From contig CAVVFG010000016.1 of assembly GCA_963747405.1 (NCBI GenBank), forward strand, positions 310,001-374,000: a stretch of 64,000 nucleotides of DNA, written 5' to 3'. Made by a program: the position numbers and the translations under genes. The notes beneath the pieces were generated by a model. The model ran no database searches and was not told the origin of the DNA. It saw nothing but the letters and a program-made list of their open reading frames with translations. Source of the DNA: Fodinibacter sp963747405 (lineage in GTDB: Bacteria > Actinomycetota > Actinomycetes > Actinomycetales > Dermatophilaceae). Of the stretch, positions 34,572 to 43,917 are shown one piece after another (the first letter of the stretch is position 1; each line of letters begins with the position of its first letter).

Positions 34572-34926
34572 TCAGCAGTGGTGTACTGCTCGGATCTCCA
34601 CCACCGGATGGGCCGCGGTGAGCACGTGGGCGGCGTCCACCAGGGCTTGATGGTCGTCGCAGGAGACCACGAAGAAGCCCGACGGCTGCCCGGGGTGTTC
34701 TGGTGCGGACCGCTTCTGACGATCACGCGACCGCTCGGCGCGCGCTCCACGGTGCATGCCTGGGAGCTCGGCACCAGGGCGGACCCGCCGTCACGCTGCC
34801 ACCGTGGGACTGAAGGCGCCGGTGGAACTCGAAGTCCTTGTCGAAGATCTCCTGCCGCTCCTGCGGGGTGCGCCTGGTGCGCTCTTCCTCGTGGTCGGCC
34901 GGAAACATGACCACGTACTCGGTCAC
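34572..34926 (-). pseudogene. YCII-related domain gene broken by two frameshifts
   Basis: Three consecutive segments in three frames read as one YCII-like protein. From GTG 34926: EYVVMFPADHEEERTRRTPQ to SHGGSVTA; then GSALVPSSQACTVERAPSGR; then QPSGFFVVSCDDHQALVDAA to the stop at 34572. Each junction (near 34790 and near 34705) is explained by loss of one base. GTG 34926 has a strong GGGGAGGAGG site and overlaps the stop of the VOC gene (GTGA), so it is the former fourth gene of the ArsR-SRPBCC-VOC operon. Sequencing error is the alternative explanation; two independent losses within 90 bases makes decay plausible. Confidence 0.75.
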
Positions 34927-35324
34927 GGCGCCTCCTCCCCTGCGAACGCACCATCCCTGCGAAGGTCCCAGGTCGACAGGCAGAACGGGTGCCCAGCAGG
35001 GTCCGCGTACACCGTGCAGTGATCGTCGTTGGGCTGGACGTGGAGCCGAGTGGCGCCTGCCGCAAGAACCCGCGCCGCCGTCGCCTCGCGGTCATGGACG
35101 AGGAAGTCCAGGTGCAGGTGCGCCGGCACCGCTGCGCCGGGCCAGGTGGGTCGCCGAAAGTCGTCCACCTGCTGGAACGAGATGAAGCCGTTGGGTCCCC
35201 TGACCACGGCCCAGCGCGGGCTTCCCGTGGCGGAGCCGGCGGTGATCTGCGCGTAGAACTGCGCCAACGCGATGGCGTCAGGTGCGTTGACGGTGGTTCC
35301 GGTGAGGCTGATACGGTCCGACAT
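34923..35324 (-). CDS. VOC-family (glyoxalase/bleomycin-resistance fold) protein
   Basis: 133 residues. Two beta-alpha-beta-beta-beta halves; HLDFLVHD and CTVYADPAGHPFCLSTWD are typical of PhnB/glyoxalase-like VOC proteins, with potential metal ligands His and Glu/Asp in those strands. The enzymatic role is unknown. ATG 35324 overlaps the SRPBCC stop by one base (TGATG), and its own stop overlaps the next start, so it is the third gene of a tightly coupled operon. Confidence 0.85.
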   Translation of the reverse strand: MSDRISLTGTTVNAPDAIALAQFYAQITAGSATGSPRWAVVRGPNGFISFQQVDDFRRPTWPGAAVPAHLHLDFLVHDREATAARVLAAGATRLHVQPNDDHCTVYADPAGHPFCLSTWDLRRDGAFAGEEAP

Positions 35325-35848
35325 CAGCTGACGGGGTGCTGCTGGTACTCGGGGGTGAGCTCGGTCCAGCGTTGGTGCCAGGCCAGGGCAGGGGCCTGCG
35401 CGGACCAGCCCCCGACGTGTGGGCTGCGGCCGGTGGCCAGCGAGGTGGCGAGGTCCTCGAGGTGGACCTGCCAGCCGGCCCCGAAGAAGTGCAGCGCGCG
35501 CAGCGGCAGGCCGCGCTCCTCGACCACCAGCCTGGTGCCGCTCCCTTCCGGGGTGAGCCAGGCTTCGATCTCCGCCTCCTCGTCGGTGCCGGGCTGCGTG
35601 GTGAGCAACAGGTGGTGCGGAGCCTGGCAGACGTCGATCCGCACCGGCCCGTTCCAGCTGCTGGTGAACACGGCGTGCGCCGTGCCGCCCTCCCGAAGAT
35701 CCCCGGACACCTGGGCGACCCATCGCGCCAGCCGTTCCGGTGTGGTGCATGCCCGCCACAGGTCGTCGAGGTCGGTGTCGTACACGTCCTCGACCCGAAC
35801 CGCTCCTCGGGTCTCGTCGACCACCCGCATCGTTGCCGTCGTCCTCAT
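35324..35848 (-). CDS. SRPBCC (AHSA1/START-like) domain protein
   Basis: 174 residues. The helix-grip fold is indicated by VRVEDVYDTDLDDLWRACTT, RWVAQVSGDLREGG and ALHFFGAGWQVHLEDLATSL. AHSA1-like proteins of this type are regularly encoded beside ArsR regulators and bind hydrophobic ligands; the ligand is unknown. ATG 35848 overlaps the ArsR stop (ATGA), with GGAAGGA upstream. Confidence 0.88.
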   Translation of the reverse strand: MRTTATMRVVDETRGAVRVEDVYDTDLDDLWRACTTPERLARWVAQVSGDLREGGTAHAVFTSSWNGPVRIDVCQAPHHLLLTTQPGTDEEAEIEAWLTPEGSGTRLVVEERGLPLRALHFFGAGWQVHLEDLATSLATGRSPHVGGWSAQAPALAWHQRWTELTPEYQQHPVS

Positions 35849-36162
35849 CGTCTCGCTTTCCTTCCTCGTGCGATCTCGGTGTGCAGGGCGCCCAACCGGT
35901 TCTGCCACAGCGCGCGGTAGTCGTCGAGCCAGTCGTCCACCTCCGCGAGCGCGTCCGGCCGCAGGCTGTAGATGCGCCGTTGCGCATCCCGACGAACCTC
36001 GACCAGCCCGGCCTCGCGCAGCACCCGAAGGTGTCGGGAGACGCCCGGTCGGGCGATGGGCAGGGCCTGCGCGAGCTCTCCGGCAGTGGCCGGGTGATCT
36101 CGCAGGATGCCCAGCACCGTGCGCCGACTCGAGTCGGCCAGGGCCTGCATCACCGCGTCCAT
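35845..36162 (-). CDS. ArsR-family transcriptional regulator
   Basis: 105 residues. Winged helix with VMQALADSSRRTVLGILRDH, the recognition helix region LPIARPGVSRHLRVLREAGL and wing VEVRRDAQRRIYSLRPDAL. It lacks the Cys pairs of metal sensors, as expected for ArsR proteins paired with SRPBCC genes. It is the first gene of the operon 36162 to 34572 and likely represses its own promoter. Confidence 0.9.
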   Translation of the reverse strand: MDAVMQALADSSRRTVLGILRDHPATAGELAQALPIARPGVSRHLRVLREAGLVEVRRDAQRRIYSLRPDALAEVDDWLDDYRALWQNRLGALHTEIARGRKARR

Positions 36163-36168
36163 TCGATG

Positions 36169-36197
36169 AATGTACCCGTTCTGTTACGTACCCACAA
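36169..36197 (-). promoter_or_regulatory. Promoter of the arsR-SRPBCC-VOC operon
   Basis: On the minus strand -35 TTGTGG (36192-36197), a 17-base spacer and -10 TACATT (36169-36174) precede ATG 36162 by 6 bases. The hexamer GGGTAC occurs twice, 17 bases apart, across the spacer and -10, and could be the ArsR contact. The layout is leaderless. Confidence 0.55.
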
Positions 36198-36296
36198 GGC
36201 TACGCTCTGGTCGACAGGCGTGAGAGCAGGTGGGGCAGTGGCTGCCGGTGCACCTGTTTCGCTGCTGCTCGCCGCGACTCAGCAGGAGGGAACGAG

Positions 36297-37118
36297 ATGA
36301 CCGAACACGATCCGGCCCAAGCACAAGGGGTCACCTGCCGTCGGGCAGCTCCCGTGGGTCGGCTGACCCTGCCGATCGGTCTGGGCACGAACACCTTTGC
36401 CCGCATCACCGACGCCGACGAGTCCTACTCGATCCTCGACTCCTTCGCCACCTCCGGCGGAGTTCTCGTCGACACGGCCGACACCTGCTCCGACGGATCC
36501 TCGGAGTCGATCCTGGGAGCGTGGATGCGAACGCGCGGAAACCGCGACCAGCTGGTCGTGTCCACGAAGTGCGGCAACCACCCCCCGTTCGACGGGCTGT
36601 CTGCGCCCGCCGTGCACGGCGCCGTCGAAGCTTCGCTCCGTCGGCTGGGCACCGACCACATCGACGTCTCGCAGGCCAACGGGTTCACCGCCCCGTCGGT
36701 TCTGCAACCGCACTACAGCCTCGTGCACCGGCAGCCGTTCGAGGACGAGCTGGCTCCCCTGGCGACCCGAGCCGAGCTGGCGGTTCTTCCCTACCGGGCA
36801 CTCGGCGGCGGCTTCCTGTCGCCAAGTACCGGACAGAGGCGGACACCCGTGGACGACCCGGGGGCGCCGGGGTGCGGTCCATGATCACACCGGAGGGGCT
36901 CTCACTCCTCGGCACTCTCGCCACGATCGCCCACGACCACGAGGTGGGCACCGCCACCGTCGCCCTGTCATGGATGCTGCACCAGCCCACGGTCACGGCA
37001 CTCTTGGTCTCGGCCACCTCCACAGACACCGCTGGGCGAGCTCGTGCTCGCTCCGGACGTCGAGCTGGACCATGACGAGCTGGGCCGTCTCGACTCGGCC
37101 ACCGCACGCCTCCCCTGA
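36297..37118 (+). pseudogene. Aldo/keto reductase remnant with internal deletion and frameshifts
   Basis: From ATG 36297 (strong AGGAGGG box) the chain reads as an AKR up to RRLGTDHIDVSQANGFTAPS, where roughly 40 residues of the barrel (after the usual HID stretch) are missing. It then resumes at LQPHYSLVHRQPFEDELAPL and PYRALGGGFLS. The frame shifts near 36820, after which a second frame gives KYRTEADTRGRPGGAG and VGTATVALSWMLHQPTVTAL. Another shift near 37030 is needed for the C-terminal LGELVLAPDVELDHDELGRL ending at 37118. The catalytic Asp/Tyr part (VLVDTADTCSDGSSE) has Cys where Tyr is expected. The gene is very likely dead. Confidence 0.8.
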
Positions 37119-37245
37119 CGCCCCAACCAGCCCCCGTTGATCGGCCGGTCCCGGATCCCCGCCAAGACCCGCCGAGTGTCCACGATGTCCAGAGACGGCA
37201 CGCGTGGCCCGAGCAGCCACCGGAGCAACCGACCTTCAGCCCCGG

Positions 37246-37548
37246 TCACCGCGGGCCAGGCTCGAGCCTCCAGCCGTCGTCGCCGATGTCGAGCAGCACG
37301 GGTGCTTGCGGTGCATCCGTGGTCGGCCTCGTGCGGCCGAGGTGCCCGAGCGCGACCGCCAGCTGGTCGGGGGTCACCGGCACGACGACCCGCTCGCCGC
37401 GGTGCAGGTCGGCGAGCGCCTGTAGCTCGTCCACGACGTCGGCCTCGGCGCCGAGCCGGGATGCGATGACCGCACCGGGCCCACCCGCATCGTCCGGCAC
37501 CGCGCCCACCGGCACGAGCACCAGGGTGGCGGCGCAGTGCAGGGCCAT
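37246..37548 (-). CDS. Hypothetical protein
   Basis: 100 residues. Reads MALHCAATLVLVPVGAVPD, then a segment with VVDELQALADLHRGERVVVP and LLDIGDDGWRL at the end. The beginning faintly recalls histidine-phosphatase-like folds, but the catalytic RHG is absent, so no function is given. Starts at ATG 37548 or GTG 37557. Codon third positions are GC-rich throughout. It is divergent from the DJ-1 gene; the 127 bases between it and the AKR remnant show nothing recognisable. Confidence 0.55.
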   Translation of the reverse strand: MALHCAATLVLVPVGAVPDDAGGPGAVIASRLGAEADVVDELQALADLHRGERVVVPVTPDQLAVALGHLGRTRPTTDAPQAPVLLDIGDDGWRLEPGPR

Positions 37549-37686
37549 GCCCGGCACGCTACGCGCACCTTCGACAGCGGCGGCGTCCCGGCATACCGAG
37601 GAATGCCGCGGGTAGGGCTCTGGTTGTGGCCCACCGGCACCCCCCGGTGGGGCCCGTTCCATCCGTCGGACAGAGAGGACATCTTC

Positions 37687-38268
37687 ATGACCAGCACGAC
37701 CGACACCAGCACCACGACGAACACCAGCGAGCAGCGCAGGGTCGCCTTCCTCGTCGCCCCCGAGGGCATCGAGCAGGTCGAGCTCACCGGGCCCTGGGAG
37801 GCCGTCGAGCAGTCCGGCGCCACGCCGGTGCTCATCTCGACCCAGGACGGTCAGGTGCAGGCGTTCAACCACCTCGACAAGGCTGACACCTTCGACGTCG
37901 ACGTCACGGTGGCCTCGGCCGAGGTCGCCGACTACGCCGCCCTCGTGCTGCCCGGCGGCGTCGCCAACCCCGACAACCTGCGCACCGACGAGGACGCCGT
38001 GGCGTTCGTGCGCCAGTTCGTGCAGTCGGGCAAGCCGGTCGCCGCGATCTGCCACGCTCCGTGGACCCTCATCGAGGCCGACGTCGTGCGCGGCCGCACG
38101 CTCACCTCGTGGCCGAGCCTGCAGACCGACCTGCGCAACGCCGGCGCCACCTGGCAGGACCGTGAGGTCGTCGTCGACGACAACCTCATCACCAGCCGCA
38201 ACCCCGACGACATCCCGGCGTTCACCCGCGAGCTCGACGCCGCGCTGTCGGCAGACGTCAACGCCTGA
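37687..38268 (+). CDS. DJ-1/PfpI family protein
   Basis: 193 residues. A Thr/Ser-rich N-terminus is followed by the class I glutamine amidotransferase-like fold with VAFLVAPEGIEQVELTGPWE and the nucleophile elbow PVAAICHAPWTLIEADVV, where Cys and the preceding conserved residues match PfpI-type proteins. LTSWPSLQTDLRNAGATW is also conserved. Members act as stress proteins, glyoxalases or peptidases; the exact activity is undefined. ATG 37687 has AGGA about 8 bases upstream. Confidence 0.88.
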   Translation: MTSTTDTSTTTNTSEQRRVAFLVAPEGIEQVELTGPWEAVEQSGATPVLISTQDGQVQAFNHLDKADTFDVDVTVASAEVADYAALVLPGGVANPDNLRTDEDAVAFVRQFVQSGKPVAAICHAPWTLIEADVVRGRTLTSWPSLQTDLRNAGATWQDREVVVDDNLITSRNPDDIPAFTRELDAALSADVNA

Positions 38269-38308
38269 CCCGCGCGGCACGCCGCTGGCCGCCCGGCGCC
38301 CGCCCCGC

Positions 38309-40378
38309 TCAGACCGTGGCGGGCGCCGCCGCGTCGGCACCCAGCCCCCGCGAGGCCCGGATGACCTCGACGAAGCGCACCATGATGTCGTTGAGCCCGA
38401 AGTCCTTGGGCGTGAACACCTCGGCCACTCCCAGCGCCTTGAGCCTGACCGCATCGGCCTCGGGGATGATGCCGCCGACGATCACCGGCACGTCGCCGGC
38501 ACCCGCCTCGCGCATCAGGTCGAGCACCTCGGGCACGAGCTCCATGTGCGAGCCGGACAGGATCGAGATGCCGACGAGGTGCACGTCCTCGGCCACCGCC
38601 GCTCCCACGATCTGCTCGGGTGTGAGCCGGATGCCCTGGTAGACCACCTCGAAGCCCGCGTCGCGCGCCCGCACGGCGATCTGCTCCGCACCGTTGGAGT
38701 GCCCGTCGAGCCCCGGCTTGCCCACGAGCAGCCGCAGCCGCTCGCCGAGCTCGTCGCTGGTGCGGCTCACCATCGCCCGCACGTCGGCCAGCGCCTCCGA
38801 CCCGGCGCCCACACCCACCGCACCGCTCACGCCGGTCGGGGCCCGGAACTCACCGAACACCGACCGCAGGGCACCGGCCCACTCCCCCGTGGTCAGCCCC
38901 GCCCGGGCGCACTCCAGGGTCGCCGGCATCAGGTTCGTGTCGGTGCCCGCATCGGCGACGAGGCGGGCCAGGGCGGATGCCGCGCGCTCGCGCCGCTCGG
39001 CGTCGGCGTCGCGCTCCTCGCGCCAGCGCCGCACCGCGGCCACCGCGGCGGCCTCGACACCGGCATCCACGCCCTGGATCGCCGCCTCGAGGTCGGCCGT
39101 CAACGGGTTGGGCTCGGTGGTCTGGAACCGGTTGACCCCGACGACGACGTCGTCGCCGGCCTCGATCCGCTGGCGACGGCGCGAGTGCGAGGCCACGAGC
39201 TCGCTCTTCATGTAGCCACCCTCGACCGCCGGCACGGCACCCCCCATCTGCTGCACCCGCTCGATCTCGGCCCGCGCTCCCTCGACGAGCTCGGCGACCT
39301 TGGCCGCGATCACGACCGACCCCTCGAACAGGTCGTCGTACTCGAGCAGGTCGCTCTCGTAGGCCAGCACCTGCTGGATGCGCAGCGACCACTGCTGGTC
39401 CCACGGCCGGGGCAGGCCCAGCGCCTCGTTCCACGCGGGCAGCTGCACCGCGCGCGCCCGCGCGTCCTTGCTCATCGTGACGGCAAGCATCTCGAGAACG
39501 ATGCGCTGCACGTTGTTCTCGGGCTGGGCCTCGGTGAGCCCGAGCGAGTTCACCTGAACGCCGTAGCGGAAGCGCCGCTGCCTGGGGTCGGTGACGCCGT
39601 AGCGCTCGAGGGTCAGCTCGTCCCAGAGCTGCACGAAGGCGCGCATCTTGCACATCTCCTCGACGAAGCGCACCCCGGCATTGACGAAGAACGAGATGCG
39701 GGCGACCACCTCGCCGAAGCGCTCCTGTGGCACCTGGCCGGAGGCTCGCACGGCATCCAGCACCGCGATCGCGGTGCACATGGCGTAGGCGATCTCCTGC
39801 ACCGGTGTCGCGCCGGCCTCCTGCAGGTGGTAGCTGCAGATGTTGGTCGGGTTCCACCTGGGGATCTCGGTGACCGTGTAGGTCACCATGTCGGTGATCA
39901 GCCGCAGCGAGGGCCCCGGCGCGAAGACGTAGGTGCCGCGCGAGAGGTACTCCTTGATGATGTCGTTCTGCGTCGTGCCGGCCAGCGCCCGAACCGCGGA
40001 TGCCGGGTCCTCGCCCGCCGCCTCGGCCTGCTCCTCGGCGGCCACCTGGTAGAGCGCGAGCAGCCACATCGCGGTGGCGTTGATCGTCATCGAGGTGTTC
40101 ATCCGTGCCAGCGGGATGTCGGCGAACAGGGCCCGCATGTCGCCGATGTGCGAGATCGGCACACCGACCTTGCCCACCTCGCCGCGGGCGAGCACGTGGT
40201 CGGGGTCGTAGCCGGTCTGGGTCGGCAGGTCGAACGCGACCGACAGGCCGGTCTGGCCCTTGTCGAGGTTGCGCCGGTAGAGGGCGTTGCTGGCGGCGGC
40301 GCTGGAGTGGCCGGCGTAGGTCCGCATCACCCAGGGGCGGTCACGCTCTGGGCGGGTGGCGTCGGGGCTCTCGGGCAT
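38309..40378 (-). CDS. ecm: Ethylmalonyl-CoA mutase (MeaA type, B12-dependent)
   Basis: 689 residues, catalytic and B12 domains in one chain. The start WVMRTYAGHSSAAASNALYR and GQTGLSVAFDLPTQTGYDPD are those of the MeaA/Ecm subgroup rather than methylmalonyl-CoA mutase. The C-terminal cobalamin-binding domain has the lower-ligand motif LDGHSNGAEQ, GIRLTPEQIVGAAVAEDVHL and SILSGSH. It isomerises (2R)-ethylmalonyl-CoA to methylsuccinyl-CoA. TAGCGT at 40386-40391 is 7 bases before ATG 40378 and is a candidate -10 box. The adenosyltransferase that makes its cofactor is 0.6 kb away, and meaB and ccrA are in the window. Confidence 0.92.
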   Translation of the reverse strand: MPESPDATRPERDRPWVMRTYAGHSSAAASNALYRRNLDKGQTGLSVAFDLPTQTGYDPDHVLARGEVGKVGVPISHIGDMRALFADIPLARMNTSMTINATAMWLLALYQVAAEEQAEAAGEDPASAVRALAGTTQNDIIKEYLSRGTYVFAPGPSLRLITDMVTYTVTEIPRWNPTNICSYHLQEAGATPVQEIAYAMCTAIAVLDAVRASGQVPQERFGEVVARISFFVNAGVRFVEEMCKMRAFVQLWDELTLERYGVTDPRQRRFRYGVQVNSLGLTEAQPENNVQRIVLEMLAVTMSKDARARAVQLPAWNEALGLPRPWDQQWSLRIQQVLAYESDLLEYDDLFEGSVVIAAKVAELVEGARAEIERVQQMGGAVPAVEGGYMKSELVASHSRRRQRIEAGDDVVVGVNRFQTTEPNPLTADLEAAIQGVDAGVEAAAVAAVRRWREERDADAERRERAASALARLVADAGTDTNLMPATLECARAGLTTGEWAGALRSVFGEFRAPTGVSGAVGVGAGSEALADVRAMVSRTSDELGERLRLLVGKPGLDGHSNGAEQIAVRARDAGFEVVYQGIRLTPEQIVGAAVAEDVHLVGISILSGSHMELVPEVLDLMREAGAGDVPVIVGGIIPEADAVRLKALGVAEVFTPKDFGLNDIMVRFVEVIRASRGLGADAAAPATV

Positions 40379-40482
40379 GCGGTGAACGCTAGCCGCGGTG
40401 CCGTGGTGCGGGTAGCGACCGGCGCGGTGAGAGTGCCCACACCAGCCAGGAGCCGCGAGGTCGGCGCGGGCTCAGGGCGAGG

Positions 40483-40854
40483 TCAGCCGGCCGCGCCGGC
40501 CAGCGCCGGCTCGTCGCCGGCGGTGGCGGGCAGGGCGCCGAGCATCGAGTGCAGCCGGGCGCGTCGCAGTAGCCGCCGGGTGCGCTCGTCGGCGGCGACG
40601 ATCCGCAGCGGGCGCCCCGCGCGTCGAGCCCGTCGCTGGCACTCGACGAGGAAGCCGAAGCCGGTGGCGTCGCCCACCACGGCCTCCCCCAGGTCGAGCA
40701 GCACCGGCGTGCTCCCCTCGCCGATCAGCCGATGCATCGTCAGGCGCAGGTCGGCGACCGTGCGCACGTCGAGGCGTCCCCGAAGCGCCACATGACAGCC
40801 ACCGGCATCGTGGTGCTCGGTGATCGTCACGATGGCATACCCCCGCTCGGCCAC
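40483..40854 (-). CDS. STAS-domain protein (anti-sigma factor antagonist-like)
   Basis: 123 residues. STAS fold with HVALRGRLDVRTVADLRLTM and LLDLGEAVVGDATGFGFLVE. In the second segment a Thr stands where many SpoIIAA-type proteins carry the phosphorylated Ser. It may bind an anti-sigma kinase; no partner is adjacent. GTG 40854 with GAGGGGG 5 bases upstream is preferred to ATG 40887. It is divergent from the adenosyltransferase gene. Confidence 0.8.
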   Translation of the reverse strand: MAERGYAIVTITEHHDAGGCHVALRGRLDVRTVADLRLTMHRLIGEGSTPVLLDLGEAVVGDATGFGFLVECQRRARRAGRPLRIVAADERTRRLLRRARLHSMLGALPATAGDEPALAGAAG

Positions 40855-41005
40855 AGTGTCCCCCTCTTCCCGTCGTCGTGGGTCCATTAGACCCAGTGCG
40901 GCACCTCCGCGTCTCCCACCTTTCGGTAAAGACACGGCAAAGAATGGACAATGTCACCTTCATGCCAGCGCCGAGGTCGATTCGCGCGTCTGCGAGGCTG
41001 GTGCC

Positions 41006-41632
41006 ATGGTCAACCTCACCCGCATCTACACCCGTACCGGCGACGACGGGAGCACGTCGCTGGGCGACCTGAGCCGCACCCGCAAGACCGATCCCCGGCT
41101 GGCCGCCTACGCCGACACCAACGAGGCCAATGCGGCCCTGGGCCTGGCCATCGCCTGCAGCGACCTTCCCAACGACGTGCGGGTGGTGCTCACCCGAGTG
41201 CAGAACGACCTGTTCGACATCGGTGCCGACCTGTCCACCCCGCTGCAGCGCTCCTACGAGTACCCCCCGCTGCGGGTCAAGGAGGAGTGGGTCGGCGAGC
41301 TCGAGACCGACTGCGACCGCTACCTCGAGCGGCTCGAGAAGCTGCGCTCGTTCATCCTGCCCGGCGGCACCCCAGGCGCGGCACACCTGCACCTGGCCCT
41401 CACCGTGGTGCGACGCGCGGAACGGTCGGTGTGGGCCGCGCTCGAGGCCTACGGCACCGAGCCGGGCGAGGCGCGCGGCGAGGGCGGGGTCAACCCGGTC
41501 ACCGCCACCTACCTCAACCGCCTCTCCGACCTGCTCTTCGTGCTGGCCCGCTGCGCCAACCTCCCCGGCGGTGATGTGCTGTGGGCGCCCGGCGGCGGCC
41601 GCGAACAGGCCCCGAAGGCCCCCGACGCCTGA
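41006..41632 (+). CDS. PduO-type cob(I)alamin adenosyltransferase
   Basis: 208 residues. N-terminal ATP-binding motif YTRTGDDGSTSLGDLSRTRK, then DTNEANAALGLA, FILPGGTPGAAHLHLA, and the C-terminal RRAERSVWA and NRLSDLLFVLAR helices define the PduO/MMAB family. It makes adenosylcobalamin from ATP and cob(I)alamin for the mutase at 38.3 kb, and members can hand the cofactor directly to mutases with MeaB help. ATG 41006 is chosen; GAGG lies 8 bases upstream. Confidence 0.92.
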   Translation: MVNLTRIYTRTGDDGSTSLGDLSRTRKTDPRLAAYADTNEANAALGLAIACSDLPNDVRVVLTRVQNDLFDIGADLSTPLQRSYEYPPLRVKEEWVGELETDCDRYLERLEKLRSFILPGGTPGAAHLHLALTVVRRAERSVWAALEAYGTEPGEARGEGGVNPVTATYLNRLSDLLFVLARCANLPGGDVLWAPGGGREQAPKAPDA

Positions 41633-41638
41633 AGTCAT

Positions 41639-41712
41639 CGACTTCGTGCGACTTTACCTACGGTCTTCGAGGCGACGGGCCTGCGCAACCGCAGCCACGT
41701 CGCACGAAGTCG
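41639..41712. repeat. 14-bp perfect inverted repeat with 46-base spacer
   Basis: CGACTTCGTGCGAC at 41639-41652 is exactly reversed at 41699-41712 in the gap between convergent genes. The long spacer makes a simple terminator unlikely but possible. Confidence 0.8.
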
Positions 41713-41723
41713 AGAGAGGGGCG

Positions 41724-42155
41724 TCAGGCGACGTTGACGTTGAAGCCCGGGGGGCTGGACTCCAGCCAGGCCCGCACCGCGGTGTAGGCGGCAGGCACGA
41801 ACGCGAACTCGCACGCCTGGCTGCCGGCGCGCCCCTGCACCGACACCGGGTCGGCGAGCCCGGGGATCGGGTCGGCCAGCGGCACCGCCGTGCCGAAGTC
41901 GAGCTCACCGCGCTGCCACGACACCTCGGCGCGCAGCGAGGGGCCGACGATGCTGAACCACTCGAAGCGGTCCGAGCTGAGCCGGGCCAGGCCCAGCCGC
42001 CACCGGCCCGCCTCGCCCTGGCGCCGCGCGCAGAGCATGACCGGGCGGCCGTCGCCGGAGATGAAGCGCCGGCGCGCCCACACGAAGGTGAGCGCGCCGG
42101 CGACCAGCACGACGACAAGGGCGAGGACCAGCTCGGCCGTCACGAACGCGGTCAT
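41724..42155 (-). CDS. DUF2550 membrane-anchored protein
   Basis: 143 residues. One N-terminal transmembrane helix (LVLALVVVLVAGALTFVWAR) followed by a cytoplasmic domain with GRWRLGLARLSSDRFEWFSI. This family is found at the end of the actinobacterial ATP synthase operon, as here, 24 bases after atpC. Function unknown; constant linkage suggests a role near the membrane enzyme or simple co-expression. Confidence 0.88.
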   Translation of the reverse strand: MTAFVTAELVLALVVVLVAGALTFVWARRRFISGDGRPVMLCARRQGEAGRWRLGLARLSSDRFEWFSIVGPSLRAEVSWQRGELDFGTAVPLADPIPGLADPVSVQGRAGSQACEFAFVPAAYTAVRAWLESSPPGFNVNVA

Positions 42156-42179
42156 CCGAGCGGTCCCCTGCCCTCGATG

Positions 42180-42445
42180 TCAGGAGCCCATGCCGCTGGC
42201 GTCGACCGACTCCGCGATGATCGTCACCCGGTCGTGGTCGACCGAGAGGAACCCGCCGTCGATCTCGGCCGTGCGCCACGACCCGTCGGCGTTGACCCGC
42301 ACCTCGCCCTCGTCGAGCACGCACAGCAGGGGCGTGTGACCGGGCAGGATGCCGAGGTCACCGTCGATGGAGCGCGCGCTGACCTGGCTCGCCTCACCCT
42401 CCCAGACCCTCCGGTCGGCGGACACGATCTCGACCTGGAGCGGCA

Positions 42446-42446
<1 letters not shown>
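42180..42446 (-). CDS. atpC: ATP synthase epsilon subunit
   Basis: 88 residues, so it keeps the N-terminal beta-sandwich (LQVEIVSADRRVWEGEASQV, GDLGILPGHTPLLCVL) but lacks most of the C-terminal helical hairpin, as usual for short actinobacterial forms. The missing helices would limit epsilon-type inhibition of ATP hydrolysis. The start overlaps the atpD stop (TGATG). Confidence 0.95.
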
Positions 42447-43903
<1,457 letters not shown>

Positions 43904-43917
43904 GGTCTCTCTCTCGC

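Noticed and set aside
37119..37245. Short frames between the AKR remnant and the hypothetical gene
   Set aside because: No start with ribosome site, no family resemblance, mixed codon bias.
40855..41005. Possible alternative sigma factor promoter (GGGTCT) before the STAS gene
   Set aside because: No matching -35 element at the right distance.
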